A DNA stretch of 64,000 bases from Lonicera japonica (Eukaryota > Streptophyta > Magnoliopsida > Dipsacales > Caprifoliaceae). Under the pieces are notes generated by a model, which was not told where the DNA came from, searched no databases, and worked only from the letters and a program-made list of their open reading frames with translations. The translations under genes and the position numbers were made by a program. Positions 56,011-64,000 of this stretch are shown here, piece by piece. How positions within the stretch are numbered: position 1 is the first letter of the stretch; each line of letters begins with the position of its first letter. The stretch spans positions 51,627,309 through 51,691,308 of the forward strand of contig CM038467.1 of NCBI GenBank assembly GCA_021464415.1. The letters run 5' to 3'.

Positions 56011-59000
56011 ATGGCTGAAGTTGAAGCAGCAGCAGGTATTATTTCCGGGGTGATGTCGTTAAAGCCAATATTATGGGATCCAATCAGGGAAGTTTCAAGG
56101 GATATGGGGAAGATTCACGGTGATTTGACCAATGCAATGCAGAAGTTGTTGGCCAAAAAGGAATGTCATGAGAAAATGTTAATGTTATGGAACTCTACAA
56201 AGAGACCATCTACAATCTACAATAACTGGATTCAAGAAGTGACAAAGTTGGAAAAAGATGTGGAAGAAATAGATGCCAAATAAGAAAGAAAAAGAAACAA
56301 GTCGAAGTTGTTACATTATTTTACATGTTCAAAGCTATGCGAGAAGATGAAAAAAATGTTAGAAATGGCAGTTCGCTTGGACGGCACACCAGTGGGAGAC
56401 ATTTTAGTAGGGAAAGAACCAGATCGTGTTGTGGAGATGAAAGGAGCACCCGATATCAAAAAATTCCCCACACTTTCTGTACCACTGGAGAAGATATTGG
56501 GTCTGTTAACAAAAAAGAAAATCAAAGGCATTAAAATACTTGGGATGATGGGCACAGGGAAGACAACTATAATGCAGAACTTGAACAACCATGAAAAAAC
56601 TGCTGCTATGTTTGACCTAGTGATTTGGGTGAATGTTTCCGTGGAGGAAAACAAGTGGAATTTCAGCCTTGAGCAAATGCAGCAAAGTATTGTGAAAAGA
56701 CTAAACCTTGATGTCGAAGGTGCCAATGATGAAAAAGCTGCCGAAAGAATAAGGGGAGAGTTATGGGATAAGAAGTGTTTGTTACTTATGGATGGGGTTA
56801 AGGAAGATTTCGAATTAACCCAAATTGGGATTGCTCTTAATTATGGAAATGGTAGCAAGCTAGTGTTGACAACTAGGATGGGTCATGTTTATGACTCGAT
56901 TGTGGACCAGGTGGTTAGAGTTGGAAGATTATCCAATGACGAAGCAAGAGATATGTTTAAAAAAATTCTGGGTCAATCGAAATGTAACTTTGGGCCGGTA
57001 ATGTCAGGGGTAGTTAAATGCTGCGACAATCTTCCGTTTGTGATAAAAATGGTAGCAAGTGCCTTCAAAAAGAAAGAAACAGAGGAGAGCTGGGTCCAAG
57101 GATATAAAAATTTGACAAGATTTCCTAAAGAGGGCGATGTTGCCATTCAGAAAGTGTATAAATATTTAGAATTTTGTTGTGATGAATTGGAGGGAGCTCA
57201 AAAGGATTGTTTTTTGTACTGTGCATTATATCCTGAAGAGAGTGACATTGGTGCAGATTGGTTATTGGATTGTTGGGCAGCTGAAGATTTGTATGGCACT
57301 AACCAAGTACGTGACTTTGGCTGTCATATACTGGATGAACTTAAAAAGGTGTCTTTACTGGAGGAACGTGTGTATGGGTATGTTAAGATGCACAAATTGA
57401 TTCGGAAAGTGGCATTGGATAAGTTGTTAGCTGATTGTGAACGTAAACATCTGGTGAAAATCAGTCAATCAGTACAAGATCCCCCAAGCGTGGAAGACTG
57501 GAACCAGAAGAATCGAATCTCCTTGGTTGACAATAAACTGACAACCTTACCTGAACGCCCAGATTGTCCAATGCTTTCCACACTTATTTTAAAAAGAAAT
57601 CAAAGTTTGAACAAAATTCATAATCTTTTCTTTGAGAATACTGGAAATCTCCGAGTTTTGGACTTGTGTCATACAGGAATCGTGTCACTTCCATCTTCAC
57701 TACGGAAGCTGAAACTTTTGAAAGTCCTATATCTAAATGATTGCACTTGCTTAGTGCAGCTTCCATCTGAAATTGGAGAACTTGAGAGTCTTCAAGTGCT
57801 CGATATAAGAGGCAGCGGGGTTGACAGTGTACCACTCCAAAACGAGGGTGTGCTAGGGACGATCCGCAGGCCTATTCAAAATTTGATATTCGGGAATCTC
57901 AAGCCGGGTCCATGTGCATCTCTAACCAACATAGAGAAATTGCGCAATTTGAAGCGCTTGCTGATTTCCTTCAATAATTTTGGCAATGAAAATGATGCAT
58001 ATATATCAGATTACTGCGATGTTATTTCCAAGGTTTCTACTACATTGGAAGAGTTGGTCATTGATGTGAAATCATACAAGCAACGTTGCAGTAAGATGAT
58101 TAATATGGTGAGAGATAAGGTAGCAGCTACCATGACAAAGCTGACAACTCTCAAGTTTTGCTTTGAAGACGGTGTTGAAGATGTCATAAAAGTGGTGGCT
58201 GATACTCCACAAACCTATTATCCCCTAGCAGATAATCTTAAAAGTTTTGTTGAAAAAATAGATGCTTCTGCATCCGAATCATTTCATCTTTTCATTGGTT
58301 GCTCAATCTCATTGCATCCTCAAATTCCCAAGCATGACCAATATGGAAGGTATTTGAAATATTGCAATGGGAGAGGCTGTAACCCTACTACTATTGGTGA
58401 AGTACTCGCTATAACTGATGCATTTGAATTGGTTAACCACAATTGCCTTGAGCATGTATCTGAGTTCGGAATAGAAAGCTTGTATGGGGTCCAAGGTTGT
58501 CTAATTGAAGTATGTAATAGTATTACTGAAATCGTTGATGGTAATTGTACCAAGGATGGTCCACTGCTTCCGAACCTACTGCGTTTATACGTAAAGAAGT
58601 TGCCGAAATTGGGAAGCATTTGGAAAGGTCCCGTGCACCTCTGGAGCTTATCAAAACTGAGGACTTTGCTGATTGATGATTGCTCTAGCATAGAAGAGTT
58701 ACTTATTGAACCTGCAAGTGTTGCCGTCCTACCAAACCTGAGGAAGCTAGTACTTCTTAATTTGCCAAATTTGACAAGGATTTGCAAAAATGTGTCCCCA
58801 AAGTGGCCCGCCTTAGAGAAGCTTAAGTTACAAAACTGCCCCAGATTAACAGTGTTCCCTTTCTGCAAAGATAACACAGAGAAGTTGAGGAAGCTAACAC
58901 TTCAGGGTATACCGAATTTAGAAATGATTTGTGCATCCGAATCATTTGAATGGCCTGCCTTGGAGAAGCTCAAGATATATGGTTGTTGCAGTTTAACAAA

Positions 59001-59624
59001 GTTACCTTTCAACAAAGATAACGCAAAGAATTTGAGTTCCCTTGAAGCAGAGGAAAAATGGTGGGAGGCATTGCTATGGCAAGACTGTGCAGTGAAAGCG
59101 CGGCTCCAGCCTTACTGCTCCCTACAGGTAATGTTTCTTCTGATAAAGACTGATCAAGATTTTTTTTAATTTTTTTTTTGTGAGAATGCTCAAGTCTGCT
59201 TATTTCGATATGCAACATTCAAATCAATATCATAGATGTGTAAATGTCAATGTAGTTGTGAAAACCACCTTTGAACATTTTCAATCACATTTCATTATTC
59301 ATCTCTCTCTCTCTCTCTCTCATTGTGATTCAACCACTTCGCATGAGTTTACATGGATTTCCCAATTCAAAATTCAGGAACGCACAAAAACTTGAACCTA
59401 GTAAATTGCTAGTGTCTAAACTAGTATGTGAACCCATGCTTCAATAGTTAAATATAGCCCTGTAACCAAGCTATCTTCTGAGCCAACTACCTAACTTGAA
59501 CTTCAATTGAAAGCATTGCGACCTTGCCTTCAAACTCCAGTGTTTAATATAACTTTTTTTTTTTTAATGTTCCTAGCCGATTGACCAAGATGCAGCCACC
59601 AACACTGCAAATGGTGGCCCTTAA
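56011..59624 (+). pseudogene. CC-NB-ARC-LRR (CNL) disease-resistance gene with in-frame stop
   Basis: Intracellular immune receptor type. From ATG 56011 the coiled coil (MAEVEAAAGIISGVMSLKPI) runs 90 codons to TAA at 56281; the same frame goes on for over 940 codons. NB-ARC: P-loop GMMGTGKTT (56542), RNBS-A FDLVIWVNVS, kinase-2 CLLLMDGVKE (about 56780; Gly at the usual second Asp), RNBS-B GSKLVLTTR (56851), CDNLPFVIKM for GLPL (about 57025), RNBS-D CFLYCALYPEES (57208) and VKMHKLIRK (about 57385), where Lys replaces the Asp of MHD. Leucine-rich repeats start near 57530 (LRVLDLCHTGIVSLPSSLRK). The end EEKWWEALLWQD is followed by a donor CAG|GTAATG (59127/59128); an acceptor at 59576 would add 15 residues to a stop at 59622-59624. 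It may be a pseudogene, or translation may restart downstream of the stop. Confidence 0.85.
59128..59576 (+). other. Predicted last intron of the CNL gene
   Basis: Donor CAG|GTAATGTTTC at 59128, acceptor TTTTTTTAATGTTCCTAG at 59576, phase 0 on both sides. If unspliced, the frame ends at 59169 after VMFLLIKTDQDFF. Splicing gives a short hydrophilic tail, common in this gene family. Contains a (TC)n tract near 59305. Inference only. Confidence 0.5.
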
Positions 59625-59985
59625 TGCGGTGATTGAAGAAAAGTACAAGTCCGTTGACCGGTATGGTGGGAGTTTTAACGGCTCACTGGCAAGAGTGTGT
59701 TGCTGCGATTCCACGGAGTGGCAGATGAGTAATTTTTTATTTTCTCTGTTATTGAAATACTGAACTGAGTGGAACCAATTTGGTTATTTTGATCTTGCTG
59801 GCATGTCTGGTGGTTTGGTATTATTTGAAACAAATTATTGGTTATTATGTGATTTTTAGCATTGATGAATTACGTGTATTGAACCATTTGATCCTTAATT
59901 GTTTGATTATTAGCTTTGTGTTAATTTCATGAGTGCCTAGATAGGATTGACGGGCACGCACACACGCATATATATATATATATGC

Positions 59986-60325
59986 TTCCTTTAAGGACCG
60001 TCCTTAATTAATTTAAGGATCGTTGATTTCGAGGAGTAAAAAAATGAACTTTTTTATGAAATTTTGTGGGGATTTTCCACTGAATTTTATCAAAAAAATC
60101 AACTAAGAAGTGGGGTTCCTAAAACATTGTTATATATGCGCATTTTTGGCCGTTGAAAATTAGCTGTTAACCTACTTTCTAGTTGAGATTTTTTTATGAA
60201 ATTTGGTGGAAATATTCTTTATAATTAAATATCATCTCCGCCAATTTCATCAAAAATTCACCCATTTACCCCTTGAAATGGACAGTTATTAAATTAATTA
60301 ACTTAAAGACGGCCCTTAAAAGAAG
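59986..60325. mobile_element. MITE with TTAAGGRCCGTC inverted ends
   Basis: Left end TTCCTTTAAGGACCGTCCTT and right end ACGGCCCTTAAAAGAAGG are inverted repeats that extend through AATTAATTTAA. Inside, GAAATTTGGTGGAAATATTC and its inverted counterpart (GCCAATTTCATCAAAAATTC) repeat. I cannot assign a target duplication because the left flank is a (TA)n tract. Confidence 0.7.
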
Positions 60326-60930
60326 GAACTGTTCAAATGACTACCAATACTCCAAACAAGTTAGCATTTAAATACAATTTTTAGCGAATTTTTTTTTATG
60401 CATATTTAGCAACAATATTTTATATATTTGTTGGTATTTTCTAGTACAAGAGTACGTATTTTACCATAAGTAAACAAGAGGCTGGAGTTTCTCTTTTTGA
60501 GGAAAAAACAACTATGAAATAAACCGATAAAGACTGTACATCTGCTTGAAGAGGAGTAACTAAAGACCGATGAAAAAAAGATATGATGGAAAATGTTTTG
60601 TGAGAAGTTGATAAAATAGACGATTGATTTAGTGAGATACTCTCTTACTCTTTTTTTCTTTGGTTTTCCATGGAATCTCATTGTTTTGGGTGATGGTGAG
60701 AAAAATTCTCCATAGAAAAAAAGAAATATCGGGAGAATATATCACCAAAGCGCACACATCTCTTTTTCAACTATTCACAGAACTTGGTAATATTTTAAAT
60801 CATTTTCCACATTTTTTCTCAAATGCACCCTAAAAATTAGGGGGTGGGGGCATTTTCAAACTTGTCATAATGGTCATTTTCAGCCAAAAATATCTTTAAG
60901 AAAATTTCAAGTTGTAAGTTTGTCTGATAA

Positions 60931-61750
60931 ATTATAATAGGAAAATTTAGACTTAGGTACTTTCATAATGGGTGAAATTAGACTTAGGTATTCTTTTTTT
61001 TCAAAATTAAACTTTGGTGCAATTCCTTCCATCTTCCGTCCAAAATTAACGGACATGTGCAAAGCACATGCCTTTAACGCATCAAATTTACCTATAGTTA
61101 ACATTTCTAGAAAAAAAATTAAAAAAATTCATCAACATCATTTCCACCTCCGATCTCCCTCATCAACACCACCTCCACCACCAATATCCACCATCAACAC
61201 CACCTCCACCTCCATCATCAACACCATCTCCACCCACCATCATCAACACCACCTCCACCTTCAATCTCCACCCTCCATCATCAACACCATCGATGCCCAA
61301 TTGTAGAATACTCGTTGATTTCATAGAATATTCAACGATTTTTAAAAGCGGAACCTTTCAGTCCTCGTCGATTTCACATATTACTCATCAATTTCATAGA
61401 ATACTCATCAATTTATACGGAACCCAGCATTTTGATACAAAGAAACATGAAACCATCGATTTGAACACAGAAGAAGAAACATGGAGATTGCATGGGGGAT
61501 GGCATTCTTTTCTCCCTCTTGTTTTTTCTTTCTTCTTTTTATTTTTATTTATTTATTTATTTACTTTTTTAAAGGATTTGATATTTTTCAACTATGGTTA
61601 AGTTAAATTAAATTGCATATGGTTAAGTTCTGTTTAAATTTTAACCGAGATAAACGTAATTGCACCAAAGTCTAATTTTGAAACAAAAGAGTACCTAAGT
61701 CTAATTTCGCCCATTATGGAAGTACCTAAGTCTAAATTGCCTATTATAAT
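60931..61750. mobile_element. Foldback/MITE element with about 90-bp inverted ends around a minisatellite
   Basis: Left end ATTATAATAGGAAAATTTAG to AAACTTTGGTGCAATT (60931-61024) is matched in reverse by AATTGCACCAAAGTCTAATT to CCTATTATAAT (61660-61750). Inside each arm ACTTAGGTAC occurs twice. Between the arms, 61130-61290 is a CATCAACACCACCTCCACC-type minisatellite. A 112-codon frame across it (60968-61306) is a by-product of the repeat. No clear target duplication. Confidence 0.8.
61130..61290. repeat. ACC/ATC-rich minisatellite
   Basis: Imperfect units of about 18-21 bp built from CATCAACACCA, CCTCCACC and CCACCATC. It has no A- or T-rich stretches, which makes it stand out from the surrounding AT-rich DNA. 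Confidence 0.85.
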
Positions 61751-63281
61751 ATCGTCTTAGCTTGTGCTTTACGTCCTAATTTTTTATTTTTTTTTGGTAA
61801 TGTAAGTCTAAGTTATCAATTTTTTTAGAAGGATTTGAATTTACTGTTGATGGAGTTTGAACTTGCATCTCAAGTGCACATGAGCCCTCTTTGAAAATTT
61901 GCTTTCACTTTAGATTTGAACATAGATGTTGATACTTTGGTTTGGCATATATAATGATAGAGATTGCAATACAAGCATTTTCAGAACCTTGATGCTTTAT
62001 TCTTTTATACTACAACGTAGCATTATTCTATTGGGAATTAACAATGATTTTGTTTGATTTACTCCTTTTCTCCTTCTAGTAAAACAACTTTGGATGATAT
62101 TCATTTAAGTTCTTAACAAACATTAAACAAAAAACATTCAATATTAAACTAGCAAAGAGCAAAAGAAAGTAATGTTAAACTAGAAGTGTCAAATACTAAA
62201 CTAGAAAAATCAAAAGAAAATAATATTAAGCAATAAGTATCTAATGCTAACTAATAAAGAGCAGAAGAAAGTTATTTACAGTACAATTTAACCAACAAAA
62301 AAGTCCATATGTTTGATCTCCACCAATAAGGCTACATTACAATCTTACTTCAACACTAAAAATGTGTTATTAGAATTACATGGTTTGATTTCCAAAGAGA
62401 AAATTCAATTGACTTTTCTTATTTTAAAAGCTTAATTAGATAAGTGGGACTAACATTTAAAACATTTAAAATAAATCAAAAGCATGATTATTAATTTGAG
62501 ATAGAAGATGTATAATTTATTTTGGAAATTTTAGTATATTTGCTTTAGGTCAATTTGGAATTAGTATTTTTGGTACAGTATTTCGGCAATTCCGATGCTG
62601 AAAGAATCCAAGAAACAATATGTTACCGCAATCAAAGTTACCATTGACCACGAGTACTAAAGGCTCCACAATAACAAAAACAATAATAATATAATCTATA
62701 CTATATATAAAAATACGAATAATTTAAGTTTTTTTCCCCTTTTTTTGTGAAGACATGCATCTTGATTTTAAGCACAAGATTTTAAGATTTACATTAAATA
62801 AAAAAGTATAACTCCATATATTTTTGTATTAGTATAAGTATTTAAGATATATTTAAATTCTACTTTATTTGGCTAAAATAATTAAACAAATATTTTAACA
62901 TTGGGGCTTTTTTTGAAAAGTACAAAGTTGATACTCTCCTTCTAACAAAGACAATAGTTTTAAAGGATTAGTTTGAAGGACAAAATTCAAAACATTTAAA
63001 TTAATTATATCGGGATGGTTTTATGTTTAATTATACTATATTGGTATTATTCCTAAATTGCCCTTATTAAAGATATAGGTGTAAATACATTAAATTACCT
63101 AAAATCATGCTAAAAACTTCAAAATTGATTGAACACAAATTCAAATTCAGAATTAAAAAATCCTAACATTATGGATTTAATTTTTTTTTTTAAAAAAGGT
63201 CCGCAAACCTAATCTCTACAAAATTTAAACTTACAAGCTTTAATGGTGGACCAATATCAAACTTCAAATTATGATGCTCCG

Positions 63282-63318
<37 letters not shown>

Positions 63319-64000
63319 AATTCGAGATAAAGCATTAATAAGTATCAGGCATATTGATTGTAGCTTAATAGGGTTGAAAATAAAAGAAGAAAATTGAGTA
63401 CAAAGCAAAAAAAAAAAAAAAAGAGTTTTGAGATTACCAACATTATACTAACAAGGATGAATTTTTGAAAAATGAAAAAATGAATTTGCCTATGAGTATA
63501 TACATATATATAGGAAATAGTCAACGCAAATATGAAAACTATATGAATTTTAAAAGAAATATAGGAATAGGTTAAAAAGATTCACCGCGGAAAACAACAG
63601 ATTGGCAAAATTGGAATGAAAATGAGCAAGATTATATATCATAAATAGCGTTACGAATCCGTATAAATGTGTTATAGCAAATTACGGTATATAATAAATG
63701 GCACTTGAGATTCAACTGACAAGAAGACTACCATTAAAACATGACAAATTAACAATAAAGACTATGTTACCTTCATTTGATGACTATACATACCAATTAG
63801 CATAACGTGATAAATCTCACCCGGAACCAACCATCAGTAATTTTCAACATTTAGTGGGCACTTTACGTGCAGGACATTACCCTCGCCTAAATTGCAATGT
63901 TGAATCTATTGAAATAGTGAGAGTGATGAAATGATGCATAAGAATATGACTGCAGTAATAAATTTGCTCACAACAATAGTTTAAATTTGACAAAATTGAA
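61751..64000. other. AT-rich intergenic stretch without a supported gene
   Basis: No reading frame with a recognisable motif. 62100-62280 has loosely repeated AATACTAAACTAG / AAGAGCAAAAGAAAG phrases. A compound (TA)n(TG)n microsatellite is at 63283-63318 and an A-run at 63406-63422. Confidence 0.6.

Noticed and set aside
56316..56726. 136-codon minus-strand frame within the CNL gene
   Set aside because: Antisense shadow of the NB-ARC coding sequence.
59581..59763. 60-codon frame after the CNL gene
   Set aside because: Starts inside the predicted last exon in another frame and probably lies in the 3' UTR.
61130..61290. Regularly spaced repeats that could suggest a CRISPR array
   Set aside because: Units are imperfect, adjoin without unique spacers, and the genome is a plant; it is a minisatellite.
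60968..61306. 112-codon frame with His/Pro/Thr-rich text
   Set aside because: It is a translation of the minisatellite inside an inverted-repeat element.

Overview
The window looks like a transposon-rich, gene-poor stretch of a flowering-plant nuclear genome. The evidence is nested LTR retrotransposons of the Ty3 (Tat/Ogre-like and Athila-like) and Ty1/copia superfamilies, many hAT- and Harbinger-type MITEs, AT-rich spacers, and one coiled-coil NB-ARC-LRR (CNL) disease-resistance gene of the type found in eudicots. I cannot name the species. I see no rRNA, tRNA gene, CRISPR array, organelle DNA or bacterial-type operon.

Layout. 1-3966: minus-strand Tat/Ogre-like gag-protease-RT remnant that runs off the left edge. 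4085-6844: non-coding LTR-type sequence split by a probable solo LTR (4297-5891) carrying CpG-rich palindromes. 7091-7445: a local tandem duplication. 7536-20997: three head-to-tail copies of a roughly 5-kb non-coding unit. The second copy is enlarged by a hAT derivative (13136-13898) and a composite MITE (16165-18202); the third is cut by a copia element. 20998-26105: decayed plus-strand copia element, itself hit by a 689-bp hAT MITE. 26106-39005: minus-strand Athila-like element with an intact tRNA-Asp primer site; its 5' LTR is split by a 3.46-kb LTR-bounded insertion (35500-38963). 39016-40399: a second LTR of the family seen at 4297. 40400-43829: AT-rich spacer. 43835-49132: a young, structurally complete but internally deleted minus-strand copia element with 326-bp LTRs and 5-bp target duplication. 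49149-49987: hAT MITE. 53236-54007: a 101-bp tandem duplication and a Tourist-like MITE with four 21-bp palindromes. 56011-59624: the CNL gene, interrupted by one in-frame stop between the coiled coil and the NB-ARC. 59986-60325 and 60931-61750: two further inverted-repeat elements. The rest to 64000 is AT-rich spacer.

How it fits together. The only candidate host gene is the CNL; everything else is mobile DNA or its debris. Relative ages can be read from the nesting: the 5-kb unit was multiplied first and then invaded by MITEs and copia-1; copia-1 was later hit by a hAT; the Athila LTR was later hit by the 3.46-kb element. The 43835-49132 copia is the youngest element, with two differences between its LTRs. 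Domain and family calls rest on motifs read by eye; no database search was possible.
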